From Nocardioides sp. Kera G14 (lineage in GTDB: Bacteria > Actinomycetota > Actinomycetes > Propionibacteriales > Nocardioidaceae): a stretch of 64,000 nucleotides of DNA. Position numbers and translations under genes: made by a program. Positions 7,682 to 21,548 of the stretch are shown here, piece after piece. The notes beneath the pieces are model-generated. The model did not search any database, had not been told where the DNA came from, and worked only from the letters and a program-made list of their open reading frames with translations. The DNA lies in assembly GCF_020715565.1 (NCBI RefSeq), contig NZ_CP085839.1, positions 2,046,001 to 2,110,000 on the forward strand, given 5' to 3'. Every line of letters begins with the position of its first letter. The first letter of the stretch is position 1.

Positions 7682-8284
7682 TCAGTTGCCCCCGGCAATC
7701 GCGGGTCCGTGTTCGATCACTCCCTCGGCAACCTGCCGCATCGAGAGGCGCAGGTCCATCGCCGTCTTCTGGATCCAGCGGAACGCCTCGGGCTCGCTGA
7801 GGCTGAGCTGCTGCTGGAGGACACCCTTCGCGCGGTCGACCGCCTTGCGGGTCTCGAGCCGCTCGGTCAGGCCCGCGACCTCGGACTCGAGCTGGGCGAG
7901 CTCCTGGAAGCGACTCACGGCGAGCTCGATCGCCGGGACGAGGTCGGAGGCCGTGAACGGTTTGACCAGATAGGCCATCGCGCCGGCGTCGCGGGCACGC
8001 TCCACCAGCTCGCGCTGGGAGAAGGCCGTCAGCATGACCACCGGTGCGATCCGCTGGCGCGCGATCACCTCCGCCGCAGCGATCCCGTCGAGGACGGGCA
8101 TCTTCACGTCGAGGATCACCAGGTCTGGCCTGTGCTCCGTGGCCAGGTCGATGGCCGCCTGCCCGTCCCCGGCCTGGCCGACGACGGCGTACCCCTCCTC
8201 CTCGAGCATCTCCGCAAGGTCCATGCGGATCAGCACCTCGTCCTCGGCGATGACGACGGTACGGCGGGTGGGGGTCTGGCTCAC
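7682..8284 (-). CDS. pdtaR: ANTAR-domain response regulator (PdtaR-like)
   Basis: Two-component response regulator acting on RNA, 200 residues. The receiver domain spans residues ~9-125, with the acidic pocket ED at 14-15, the phosphoacceptor Asp59 in DLVILDVKMP, Thr in MLTAFS and Lys in LVKPF. An ANTAR RNA-binding domain (~130-190) follows, with the hallmark ETRKAVDRAKGVLQQQLSLSEPEAFRWIQKTAMDLRLSMRQVA. ANTAR proteins stop premature transcription termination by binding paired hexaloop stem-loops. The cognate kinase (PdtaS) is not in the window. The start is GTG with TAACCT 6 nt upstream, so it is probably leaderless. The polA-pdtaR-pyk neighbourhood matches other Actinobacteria. Confidence 0.93.
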   Translation of the reverse strand: MSQTPTRRTVVIAEDEVLIRMDLAEMLEEEGYAVVGQAGDGQAAIDLATEHRPDLVILDVKMPVLDGIAAAEVIARQRIAPVVMLTAFSQRELVERARDAGAMAYLVKPFTASDLVPAIELAVSRFQELAQLESEVAGLTERLETRKAVDRAKGVLQQQLSLSEPEAFRWIQKTAMDLRLSMRQVAEGVIEHGPAIAGGN

Positions 8285-8290
8285 GGCAGA

Positions 8291-8296
8291 AGGTTA
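8291..8296 (-). promoter_or_regulatory. Leaderless-type -10 box for pdtaR
   Basis: TAACCT lies 6 nt before the GTG start of pdtaR. Confidence 0.5.
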
Positions 8297-8322
8297 GTAC
8301 CCGCTAGGGTTCAGTGCTCGAA

Positions 8323-8395
8323 GCCCCGGTACTCCAACGGCAGAGAGAGTCCGCTCAAACCGGATCCAGTGTCGGTTCGAATCCGACTCGGGGCA
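8323..8395 (+). tRNA. tRNA-Leu(CAA)-like, short variable loop
   Basis: This 73-nt cloverleaf was folded by eye. The 7-bp acceptor (GCCCCGG with TCGGGGC) ends in discriminator A73. The D arm is CTC/GAG. The anticodon stem GTCCG/CGGAT has loop CTCAAAC, giving anticodon CAA (codon UUG). The variable loop is only 5 nt, and the T arm is GTCGG-TTCGAAT-CCGAC. CCA is not encoded. Leucine tRNAs normally have a long class II variable arm, so the short loop is notable. The D stem is only three pairs with a 10-nt loop. It lies between divergently read pdtaR and convergent pyk. It is clearly a tRNA; the amino-acid identity rests on the anticodon and A73. Confidence 0.85.
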
Positions 8396-8406
8396 CCCAG
8401 GGTGAA

Positions 8407-9882
8407 TCAGCTGCGCTTGTACGCCGGGCTGACCTCGTTGATCGCGTCCCCCATGCGGTGGATCCGCAGGGCGTTGGTGGAGCCGGGGATGCCCGGAGGG
8501 GCGCCGGCGATGATCACGACGAGGTCGCCCTCCTCGACCCGGCCGATCTGCAGGAGCGCCTCGTCGACCTGGCGGACCATCTCGTCGGTGTGCTCGACCT
8601 CGTCGGTCTTGAACGTCTCGACACCCCAGACGAGGGCGAGCTGTGAGCGGACCGAGGGATGCGGGGTGAAGGCGATCATCGGGATCGGGCCGCGGAGCCG
8701 GGCCAGGCGTCGTGCGGAGTCGCCTGACGTGGTGAAGGCGACGAGGTACTTGGCACCGACACGCTCGGCCACCTCCTCGGCAGCCTTGGTGATCACGCCG
8801 CCGCGGGTGTGCGGGTCCCACTGGATGGGCGCGAGGTGGCCGACCGTGCCCGGGTCGAAGGCGTGGCCCTCGGTGGCGGTGATGATCCGCGCCATCGTCT
8901 CGACCGTGTGCACGGGATAGTCACCGACCGACGTCTCGGCCGAGAGCATGACGGCGTCCGCGCCGTCGAGGACGGCGTTGGCGACGTCGTTGGCCTCGGC
9001 ACGCGTCGGGGCGGGGCTGGTGATCATCGAGTCGAGCATCTGGGTGGCGACGATGACGGGCTTCGCGTTGCGGCGGGCCTTGTCGATGATCGTCTTCTGG
9101 AGGAACGGCACCTCCTCGAGCGGGCACTCCACGCCGAGGTCGCCACGGGCGACCATGAACGCGTCGAACGCCTCGATCACCTCGTCCAGGTTGTCGATCG
9201 CCTGCGGCTTCTCGATCTTGGCGATGATCGGGACCATGCGGCCCTCCTCGCGCATGATCTTCCGGACGTCCTCGGCGTCGGCGGCGTCACGCACGAACGA
9301 CAGCGCGATGTAGTCCACACCGAGGCCGAGGGCGAAGCGCAGGTCCTCGATGTCCTTCTCGCTCAGCGCGGGGACGGAGACCGCGACGCCGGGCAGGTTG
9401 ATGCCCTTGTTGTCGCTCACCGGACCACCGACGAGGACCTCGACGTGGACGTCGGTCTCGTCCACGACGCCGGTGACGCGGAGACGCAGGCGGCCGTCAT
9501 CGACGAGCAGCATGTCGCCGACCTTCACGTCGCCCGGCAGTCCCTTGTACGTCGTCCCGCTGATCGTGTCGTCACCCTCGACGTCACGCGTGGTGATCAC
9601 CCAGGCCTGACCACGGCGGAGCTGCCACTTGGACCCGTCGGGGGTGCTGCGGAACTTCTCGAGACGGATCTTGGGACCCTGCAGATCGGCGAGGATGCCG
9701 ACGCCCTTGCCGCTGGCGTCCGCGGCGTCGCGGACCAGCCGGTAGCGGGCCGCGTGCTCCTCATGCGCACCGTGGCTCATGTTGAGCCGAGCGATGTCCA
9801 TGCCGGCGTAGACCAGCTCCTTGATCCGTCGTTCGGAGTCTGTCGCCGGTCCCAGCGTGCATACGATCTTTGCCCGTCTCAC
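8407..9882 (-). CDS. pyk: Pyruvate kinase
   Basis: Glycolytic enzyme making pyruvate and ATP from phosphoenolpyruvate and ADP, 491 residues. Recognised from start to end: RRAKIVCTLGPATDS at the N-terminus, RLNMSHG, LADLQGPKIRLEKF, and a B-domain insert at ~75-170. The active-site core follows with IIAKIEKPQAIDNLDEVIEAFDAFMVARGDLGVECPLEEVPFLQK (containing the PROSITE pyruvate kinase signature) and MLDSMITSPAPTRAEANDVANAVLDGADAVMLSAETSVGDYP. A C-terminal regulatory domain ends the protein. The start is GTG. TAGGGT sits 6 nt upstream, and the GGAGG within the spacer is too close to act as a normal ribosome-binding site, so a leaderless mRNA is likely. Confidence 0.97.
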   Translation of the reverse strand: MRRAKIVCTLGPATDSERRIKELVYAGMDIARLNMSHGAHEEHAARYRLVRDAADASGKGVGILADLQGPKIRLEKFRSTPDGSKWQLRRGQAWVITTRDVEGDDTISGTTYKGLPGDVKVGDMLLVDDGRLRLRVTGVVDETDVHVEVLVGGPVSDNKGINLPGVAVSVPALSEKDIEDLRFALGLGVDYIALSFVRDAADAEDVRKIMREEGRMVPIIAKIEKPQAIDNLDEVIEAFDAFMVARGDLGVECPLEEVPFLQKTIIDKARRNAKPVIVATQMLDSMITSPAPTRAEANDVANAVLDGADAVMLSAETSVGDYPVHTVETMARIITATEGHAFDPGTVGHLAPIQWDPHTRGGVITKAAEEVAERVGAKYLVAFTTSGDSARRLARLRGPIPMIAFTPHPSVRSQLALVWGVETFKTDEVEHTDEMVRQVDEALLQIGRVEEGDLVVIIAGAPPGIPGSTNALRIHRMGDAINEVSPAYKRS

Positions 9883-9888
9883 GCCTCC

Positions 9889-9894
9889 ACCCTA
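9889..9894 (-). promoter_or_regulatory. Leaderless-type -10 box for pyk
   Basis: TAGGGT lies 6 nt before the pyk GTG, immediately downstream of the gltBD terminator. Confidence 0.5.
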
Positions 9895-9911
9895 GCGACC
9901 GTGGAACGATC

Positions 9912-9953
9912 AAAACACCCGGGACCCCTACCGCTGCAGGAGTCCCGGGTGTC
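9912..9953 (-). terminator. Rho-independent terminator of gltBD
   Basis: ACACCCGGGAC (9915-9925) pairs perfectly with GTCCCGGGTGT (9942-9952), and an inner CCT/AGG extends the stem past a mismatch. On the minus strand the stem is followed by TTTTGATC. It begins 10 nt after the gltD stop. Confidence 0.85.
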
Positions 9954-9962
9954 GGAAACGTC

Positions 9963-11451
9963 TCAGACGACGAGCGGTCGGTCCGTCGGCCTGATCGGCG
10001 CCGGCAGCGTCGTGGAGCCGGTCAGGAACGTGTCCACGGCGGACGCGGCGGCGCGGCCCTCGGCGATCGCCCAGACGATGAGCGACTGACCGCGACCGGC
10101 GTCACCGGCCACGAAGACGCCCGGCACCGTGGTGGCGAACGCACCGTCGCGGACGACGTTGCCGCGGCCGTCGAGCTCGACACCGAGCTGCTCGAGGAGC
10201 CCCGGCTTCTCCGGGCCGAGGAAGCCCATTGCGAAGAGGACCAGGTCGGCCGGGATCTCGCGCTCGGTGCCCTCGATCTCGGTCAGGCGGCCCTCGACGA
10301 ACTCCACCTCGACCAGCTTGAGCGCCCGCACGTTGCCCTCGTCGTTGCCGAGGAACTCCTTCGTGTTGACGGCGTACACACGCTCGCCCCCCTCCTCGTG
10401 GGCCGAGGAGACGCGGTAGATCATCGGGTACGTCGGCCACGGCTGGCCGTTCGGCCGGTTGAGCGCCTTGCCGTCCGAGTCAGCCGGTCGCGGCATGATC
10501 TCGAGCTGCGTCACCGACGCGGCGCCCTGCCGCAGGGAGGTGCCGAGGCAGTCGGCACCGGTGTCGCCGCCGCCGATGATGACGACGTGCTTGCCGGTCG
10601 CGGTGATCTGCTCCGAACCGTCGGTGGTCGGAGCCTTGCCACGCGCCACGCGGTTGGCCTGCGGCAGGAACTCCATCGCCTGGTGGATGCCACCGAGCTC
10701 ACGGCCCGGGGCGGGCAGGTCGCGGGGCTCCGTCGCACCGATGGCGAGCACGACGGCGTCGTACCGCGCACGGAGCGCCTCGCCGGTGAGCTCGTCGCCG
10801 ACGTTGATGCCGGTACGGAAGATCGTGCCCTCGCGCCGCATCTGGTCGAGGCGACGGTCGACCTGCATCTTCTCCATCTTGAACTCGGGGATGCCGTAGC
10901 GCAGCAGCCCCCCGATCTCGTCGGCCCGCTCGTAGACGGCCACGGTGTGGCCCGCGCGGGTGAGCTGCTGGGCGGCGGCGAGTCCGGCAGGGCCGGAGCC
11001 GATGACGGCGACCGTCTTGCCCGAGAGCCACTCCGGCGCCTGGGGCCGGACGTAGCCCGACTCCCACGCCTTGTCGATGATCGAGACCTCGATGTTCTTG
11101 ATCGTCACCGGGTCCTGGTTGATGCCCAAGACGCAGGCGGTCTCGCACGGGGCCGGGCAGAGGCGACCGGTGAACTCCGGGAAGTTGTTGGTCGCGTGCA
11201 GGCGCTCGATCGCGCCCTCCCAGTCGTTGCGCCAGACGAGGTCGTTCCACTCCGGGATGATGTTGCCCAGCGGGCAGCCCTGGTGGCAGAACGGGATGCC
11301 GCAGTCCATGCAGCGGCTCGCCTGGGTGTTGATGATCGGCAGCAGCGCACGGCCGATGCCACCGGGGTAGACCTCGTTCCAGTCCCCCAGTCGCTCCTCG
11401 ACCGGACGGCGGGACGCGACCTGGCGCCCCTCCTTCAGGAAGCCCTTCGGG

Positions 11452-11459
<8 letters not shown>
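9963..11459 (-). CDS. gltD: Glutamate synthase (NADPH) small subunit
   Basis: FAD- and NADPH-binding subunit that feeds electrons to GltB for glutamate synthesis, 498 residues. The N-terminal iron-sulphur region has [24 protein letters not shown] (~47-70) and [12 protein letters not shown]. The FAD-binding [13 protein letters not shown] is near 157, the NADPH-binding [18 protein letters not shown] near 300, and the terminal FAD motif is [23 protein letters not shown]. The start is ATG 11459 ([13 protein letters not shown]), chosen over an upstream in-frame start because GGAGG lies 6-7 nt before it. The start codon overlaps the gltB stop by 8 nt. Confidence 0.96.
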
Positions 11460-16020
<4,561 letters not shown>

Positions 16021-16091
16021 AGGAATGCTCTCCTGTCGATGTGTCGTCCGGTGAAGCTTTGCAAGGGACGGCATTGGCCCAGGCGCGAAGC

Positions 16092-16112
16092 GTTACGTTA
16101 CCACCGTGTTTC
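16092..16112 (-). promoter_or_regulatory. Possible GlnR-type half-site upstream of gltB
   Basis: On the minus strand GAAAC, 6 nt, GTAAC (16097-16112), followed directly by a second GTAAC (16092-16096). This matches half of the alternating gTnAC/GaAAC pattern described for actinobacterial GlnR. It lies 72-92 nt upstream of the gltB GTG and overlaps the lgt stop codon. Confidence 0.35.
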
Positions 16113-16977
16113 AGGGTTCTGCACGCGCGTTGTCCGCAACGTAGACGCCGTCCTCACGGCCGGGGTGCTTCCGGATACTCCATAGAAGGTACGCCGTCGC
16201 GACGACGAACAGCACGATCGAGGTCCACACGTTGAACCGGAGGCCCAGGACGTGGTTGAGCTCGACGGTGTCGATGCGCAGCATCTCGATCCATCCGCGG
16301 CCCGCGCAGTAGAACATCACGTAGAGCGCCATCACCTTGCCGTAGCCGAGCCTGAAGCGGCGCTCGAGCCAGAGGAGCAGCGCGAAAGCGGCCAGGTTCC
16401 AGACGCACTCGTAGAGGAACGTCGGGTGGAAGGTGGCGACGTTCTCGTAGCCCGGGACGCGGTGCGCCTCATCGATCTTGAGGCCCCACGGCAGGTCGGT
16501 CGGCTTGCCGTAGAGCTCCTGGTTGAACCAGTTGCCCCAGCGGCCGATGGCCTGGGCGACGAGGAGCGTGGGCGCGACGATGTCGATCAGAGGGAGGAAA
16601 CGGATCCCCTTCTGCTTCGCGCCGATCCACACCCCGAGGGCGCCGCCCGCGACGCCGCCCCAGATGCCCAGGCCGCCGTGCCAGACGTAGAGGATGTTCC
16701 ACGCGCTGCGGCCGGCCCCGAAGTAGAGGTCGTGGTCGGTGGCGACGTGGTAGAGCCGGGCGCCGATGATGCCGAGCGGCACCGCCCACAGCGCCAGGTC
16801 GGCAATCTCGCCGGGCTTGCCGCCGCGGGCGGCCCACCGTCGCTCGCTCAGCCAGACCGCGACGACGATGCCGAGGACGATGCAGAGCGCGTAGCCGCGG
16901 ATCGGCAGCGGACCGATGTGCCAGACGCCGTCGCCGGGACTGGGGATGCTGAGCGGCAGAACGGTGGCGAGACTCAT
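16111..16977 (-). CDS. lgt: Phosphatidylglycerol-prolipoprotein diacylglyceryl transferase
   Basis: Membrane enzyme that adds diacylglycerol to the lipobox cysteine of prolipoproteins, 288 residues. The start is ATG 16977 (MSLATVLPLSIPSPG), whose ATGA overlaps the stop of the upstream SCO1-like gene. Seven hydrophobic segments are expected. Family motifs are the PIRGYALCIVLGIVVAVWL N-terminal helix, HGGLGIWGGVAGGALGVW, and the Lgt signature GRWGNWFNQELYGKPTDLPWG (about residues 137-157). Its likely clients here are LivK, the SCO1-like protein and the DUF6318 lipoprotein. LspA, the next enzyme in the pathway, is encoded at 52.1 kb. Confidence 0.96.
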   Translation of the reverse strand: MSLATVLPLSIPSPGDGVWHIGPLPIRGYALCIVLGIVVAVWLSERRWAARGGKPGEIADLALWAVPLGIIGARLYHVATDHDLYFGAGRSAWNILYVWHGGLGIWGGVAGGALGVWIGAKQKGIRFLPLIDIVAPTLLVAQAIGRWGNWFNQELYGKPTDLPWGLKIDEAHRVPGYENVATFHPTFLYECVWNLAAFALLLWLERRFRLGYGKVMALYVMFYCAGRGWIEMLRIDTVELNHVLGLRFNVWTSIVLFVVATAYLLWSIRKHPGREDGVYVADNARAEP

Positions 16978-17588
16978 GAGGCGGCGGGGGCCTTTCCGTG
17001 CAGGATCGCAGTGAAGTCGGCCGCGAACTGGGCCGAGGAGGTCTCCATGTCCCACAGGACCGTCGACGTGTGATCCGGTCCGAGCGCCGTGATCGTGGTG
17101 GAGTGCGACGTCAGGTCGTACCCGCCGTCGGGCAGCTTGGTGCCGTCGTCGACGGAGACGGCCAACGACTTGGCGACGGTGACGATGTCGGTCAGCTTGC
17201 CGGTGAGGCCGAGGAAGCCGTCGCCGTACCGGTCGAGGTACTTGCGCAGCACCGGCCCGGTGTCGCGGGCCGGGTCACTGGTCACGAAGACGAGGTCGAC
17301 CTTGCTGCGGTCCTCCTCGTCGAGCCGCTGCAGGGCGACGCTGAGGTTGTTCATCACCAGCGGGCAGTAGTCCTCGCAGTGGGTGTAACCGAAGAAGACC
17401 AGCGTCAGCGGCTTGGTCGCCTGCGTCAGGGCGTACGTCGACCCGTCGGTGTTCTGCAGCGGCGTCGCCGCCACGGCGTACGGCGCGTGGGTGATGCCCG
17501 TGAACCCGGTCGGCCCGGCGGAGCCGCAGGCGCCGAGCAGGAGGAGCGCAGCGACGACTGCGACGAGGCGCCTAGCGACGCCGAACAC
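16974..17588 (-). CDS. SCO1/SenC family copper-binding lipoprotein
   Basis: Predicted extracytoplasmic copper chaperone or thiol-disulphide protein for cytochrome oxidase assembly, 204 residues from GTG 17588 ([22 protein letters not shown]). A lipobox LLGAC gives membrane anchoring. The thioredoxin-like fold has the copper ligands CEDYCPL (CxxxC, about residue 83) and the distal His in LTSHSTTI, so the copper site looks intact. The longer in-frame extension upstream would lie inside trpA and is not used. The chosen start still overlaps the trpA stop by 17 nt, and the ribosome-binding site is weak. It sits unusually between trpA and lgt. Confidence 0.88.
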   Translation of the reverse strand: MFGVARRLVAVVAALLLLGACGSAGPTGFTGITHAPYAVAATPLQNTDGSTYALTQATKPLTLVFFGYTHCEDYCPLVMNNLSVALQRLDEEDRSKVDLVFVTSDPARDTGPVLRKYLDRYGDGFLGLTGKLTDIVTVAKSLAVSVDDGTKLPDGGYDLTSHSTTITALGPDHTSTVLWDMETSSAQFAADFTAILHGKAPAAS

Positions 17589-18371
17589 CAGCAGCCAGCT
17601 CTGAGGTGAGGTCCGAGAGGGCGCGGAGACCACCCGCCCGGTCCCCCGCATTGTCGAGCAGCGCCCGGACGAAGGCACTGCCGACGATGACACCGTCGGT
17701 GAGCCGGCCGAGCTCCGCGGCCTGGTCGCCCGTGCTCACGCCGACACCGACACCGACCGGCAGCGACGTGGTCGCCTTGGTGCGCGCGACGAGCGGCCCG
17801 ACGATGTCGGCGCTGGCCTGCTTGCCCCCGGTGACGCCCATGACACCCGTGGCGTAGACGAAACCGCGCGAGGCGGCGGTCGTCAGGGCGATCCGCTCGT
17901 CGGTGCTCGACGGCGAGACGAGGAAGACCTTGTCGAGGTCACGCTCGTCGGCCGCGGCGATCCACGCCTCGGCGTAGTCCGGCGTGATGTCGGGCGTGAT
18001 CAGGCCCGCTCCCCCGGCGTTGACGAGATCGGTGGCGAAGCGCTCGACGCCGTACTTCTCCACGGGGTTCCAGTAGGTCATGACCAGTGTCGGCGTACCG
18101 GTGGAGGCGACCGCCTCGACGGTGCGGAGGACGTCCTTGATCCGGACGCCGCCGTCGAGGGCCTGCTGCGCCGCGGCCTGGATGGTCGGGCCGTCCATCA
18201 CGGGGTCGCTGTAGGGCAGGCCGATCTCGATCACGTCGCAGCCGGCGTCGACCATCGCCTTGAGTGCGTCGATGGCCCCGTCGACGTCGGGGAAGCCTGC
18301 GGGCAGGTAGCCGACGAGCGCGGCGCGGCCGTCGGCCTTCGCGGTCTCGAACGCGCGCGACGTACTCGTGC

Positions 18372-18375
<4 letters not shown>
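17572..18375 (-). CDS. trpA: Tryptophan synthase alpha subunit
   Basis: Cleaves indole-3-glycerol phosphate to indole and glyceraldehyde 3-phosphate, 267 residues. It is a TIM barrel with the catalytic Glu in [21 protein letters not shown] (about residues 49-69, PROSITE trpA signature) and the catalytic Asp in the [11 protein letters not shown] segment. [14 protein letters not shown] forms the phosphate end of the barrel. Its ATGA overlaps the trpB stop, so the two subunits are translationally coupled. The N-terminus [30 protein letters not shown] is normal. Confidence 0.97.
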
Positions 18376-19661
<1,286 letters not shown>

Positions 19662-19671
19662 TTCGTGCCTT

Positions 19672-20469
19672 TCATGCACCGAGGCCGGTCATGGCGCGCA
19701 CCGCGGCCTCCGGGTCGCCGTCCTTGACCAGCGCCTCACCGACGAGGACGGCCCGAGCGCCCTCTCCGACGAAGCGCGTGACGTCGGCGGCGCTGAAGAT
19801 GCCGGACTCGGCCACCTTCACGCGATCGTCAGGGATCAGCGGAGCGAGCCGGCCGAAGACGTCGGTGTCGATCTCGAGGGTCTTGAGGTTGCGGGCGTTG
19901 ACGCCGATCAGCTCGGCACCGAGCTCGACCGCCCGCTCGGTCTCGGCCTCGTCGTGCACCTCGACCAGCGGGGTGAGGCCGAGCTCGCAGGCGCGCCCGT
20001 AGAGCGCCTTGAGCTGGAGGTCGTCGAGTGCCGAGCACATCAGCAGGATCAGATCGGCTCCGTGGGCGCGGGCCTCCAGCACCTGGTAGGCCTCGACGAC
20101 GAAGTCCTTCCGCAGGATCGGTACGCCGACAGCCGCCCGCACCGCGTCGAGGTCGGCCAGCGAACCGCCGAACCGACGCTGCTCCGTGAGGACGCTGATG
20201 GCGTGTGCACCGCCGCGGGCGTAGGCGCCGGCGAGCTCCGCGGGGTCGGGGATGTCGGCCAGGGCGCCCTTGCTGGGGCTCTTCCGCTTGACCTCGGAGA
20301 TCACACTGCTGCCCGGCGTGCGGAGGGACGGCATCGGGTCGCGGGCCGGCTCGACGTCGGCGAGCATCGCGCGCAGATCGGCCTCGGAGGTCGTGGCCTG
20401 TCGCGCGGCGAGGTCCTCGCGAACGCCGGCGATGATGCCGTCGAGCACGGTCGCGGGGCTGTTGGGCAT
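19672..20469 (-). CDS. trpC: Indole-3-glycerol phosphate synthase
   Basis: Ring-closing step of tryptophan synthesis, 265 residues from ATG 20469 ([19 protein letters not shown]). It is a TIM barrel with [41 protein letters not shown] (IGPS signature EKRxSPS), [39 protein letters not shown] and [12 protein letters not shown]. It is monofunctional: no fused PRA isomerase domain is present. The in-frame extension upstream of 20469 is not needed. There is no good ribosome-binding site, and CAGACT lies 7 nt before the ATG, so a leaderless start is possible. It begins the trpCBA-SCO1-lgt chain. Confidence 0.96.
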   Translation of the reverse strand: MPNSPATVLDGIIAGVREDLAARQATTSEADLRAMLADVEPARDPMPSLRTPGSSVISEVKRKSPSKGALADIPDPAELAGAYARGGAHAISVLTEQRRFGGSLADLDAVRAAVGVPILRKDFVVEAYQVLEARAHGADLILLMCSALDDLQLKALYGRACELGLTPLVEVHDEAETERAVELGAELIGVNARNLKTLEIDTDVFGRLAPLIPDDRVKVAESGIFSAADVTRFVGEGARAVLVGEALVKDGDPEAAVRAMTGLGA

Positions 20470-20523
20470 GGCCCTCAGTCTGGCATGGCACCCATTTGTG
20501 TGACCAAGCAGTTCCGCCGTCAC

Positions 20524-20529
20524 TAGGGT
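20524..20529 (+). promoter_or_regulatory. Leaderless-type -10 box for the DUF4190-like gene
   Basis: TAGGGT lies 6 nt before the ATG at 20536. Confidence 0.5.
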
Positions 20530-20535
20530 CAGGTC

Positions 20536-20922
20536 ATGAGTTACGGAACCCCTCCTCCGCCTCCCCCGCCCGGCTACGGCGCACCGCAGCCCGGCTTTCC
20601 CGGCCAACCGCCTGGTGAGCACCCCCGCGCGGGCCTCATCTTCGGGCTCGGCATCACGAGCCTCGTGCTCGGGATCATCGGGCTCTTCTGCTGCGCGTTC
20701 CTCGGCCTGGTCGGCATCGCGCCGTGGGTCATGGGGACCAGCGCGCTCCGCGAGATCGACGCCTCCGGCGGCACGCTCAGCGGCCGCGACAGGGTCAAGA
20801 GCGGCCGCACGATGGGCATCATCGGCGTGGTGCTGACCGCGGTCGGCCTGGTGGTCAACATCATCCTGATCTCGACCGGCGTCATCGACGCGAACCTCGA
20901 CTTCGAGAGCTCGTCGAGCTGA
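20536..20922 (+). CDS. DUF4190-like small membrane protein
   Basis: 128 residues of unknown function. The N-terminus is a proline/glycine-rich disordered stretch (YGTPPPPPPPGYGAPQPG). Two membrane segments follow: AGLIFGLGITSLVLGIIGLFCCAFLGLVGIAPWVMG (about 32-67) and MGIIGVVLTAVGLVVNIILIS (about 93-113). The cytoplasmic loop between them is SGRDRVKSGRTMG. This layout, a Pro-rich leader followed by a glycine-zipper pair of helices with GRxxK near the second, is the DUF4190 pattern common in Actinobacteria. It is divergent from trpC. TAGGGT stands 6 nt before the ATG, suggesting leaderless expression. Confidence 0.75.
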   Translation: MSYGTPPPPPPPGYGAPQPGFPGQPPGEHPRAGLIFGLGITSLVLGIIGLFCCAFLGLVGIAPWVMGTSALREIDASGGTLSGRDRVKSGRTMGIIGVVLTAVGLVVNIILISTGVIDANLDFESSSS

Positions 20923-20940
20923 TCCCGCGCGTCGGCCGGG

Positions 20941-21231
20941 TCAGGGCGCGAGCCAGGAGCCGGCCGGCGTGTTCCTAGCGAGGGTGAAGACCACCGCCAC
21001 CGCCACGAGCGCGGTCCAGGCCCCCGAACGGAGCGCCGGCGGGACGCGGTTCACCGTGGTGCCGCGCCATTCATGCAGGAGCCACAGCGCGAGTCCGACG
21101 ACCGCGAACGGGATGCCGACGGTGATGAGGAGATTGCTCGAGAGGGCGGCACCGACGTCGCCGTGCGTCAGGTCGTTGACCGCCCGCAGGCCGCCGCACC
21201 CCGGGCAGTAGATGCCGGTGGCGGCGTACAA
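20941..21231 (-). CDS. DUF2752 membrane protein (5' end uncertain)
   Basis: Small membrane protein of unknown role. The family motif is YAATGIYCPGCGGLRAVNDL (DUF2752 CPxCGxxR), followed by two hydrophobic segments (LITVGIPFAVVGLALWLL and AWTALVAVAVVFTLA). The coordinates use the first conventional start, TTG at 21231. The same frame stays open upstream and continues to look like the family: LTIGGLAVATLALRLRDPHQ lies about 20 codons upstream and GLCPL immediately before. That takes the probable true N-terminus to around 21315-21345. No ATG, GTG or TTG occurs there; CTG at 21315 or ATC at 21309 are possible. It lies downstream of the HGxxPAAW gene in the trp neighbourhood. Confidence 0.72.
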   Translation of the reverse strand: MYAATGIYCPGCGGLRAVNDLTHGDVGAALSSNLLITVGIPFAVVGLALWLLHEWRGTTVNRVPPALRSGAWTALVAVAVVFTLARNTPAGSWLAP

Positions 21232-21334
21232 CGGGCAGAGGCCCCAGGCGCCGTGCTGGTGCGGGTCACGGAGCCGCAGCGCAAGCGTGGCGACCGCGAG
21301 GCCGCCGATGGTCAGGACCGGTGCTGTGAGCCGG

Positions 21335-21535
21335 TCAGTGCGACTCGACGTGGTAACCCATCTTCGACAGCACCACGAACGCCACCCCGGCGATGACCAC
21401 GAGCGCGACGCCGATCCAGAAGACGACGTAGTTGACCGGCGAGAGCATCATGCCGACGCTGCCGACCACGAAGCCGAGAAGCGCGAGCGCGACAGCGGCC
21501 CAGGCGGCGGGGGTGTTTCCGTGATTGTCAGCCAT
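21335..21535 (-). CDS. HGxxPAAW family small membrane protein
   Basis: 66-residue protein from ATG 21535: MADNHGNTPAAWAAVALAL. The N-terminal HGNTPAAW motif defines a small actinobacterial family often found beside the tryptophan genes. Two hydrophobic helices follow (AAWAAVALALLGFVVGSVGMML and VVFWIGVALVVIAGVAFVV) with a short polar tail. A longer in-frame extension upstream overlaps the neighbouring gene and is not used. TAGGAT stands 7 nt before the ATG with no Shine-Dalgarno, pointing to leaderless translation. The function is unknown. Confidence 0.82.
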   Translation of the reverse strand: MADNHGNTPAAWAAVALALLGFVVGSVGMMLSPVNYVVFWIGVALVVIAGVAFVVLSKMGYHVESH

Positions 21536-21542
21536 AGCGCAG

Positions 21543-21548
21543 ATCCTA
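21543..21548 (-). promoter_or_regulatory. Leaderless-type -10 box for the HGxxPAAW gene
   Basis: TAGGAT lies 7 nt before the ATG at 21535. It overlaps the stop codon of the preceding gene. Confidence 0.45.
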
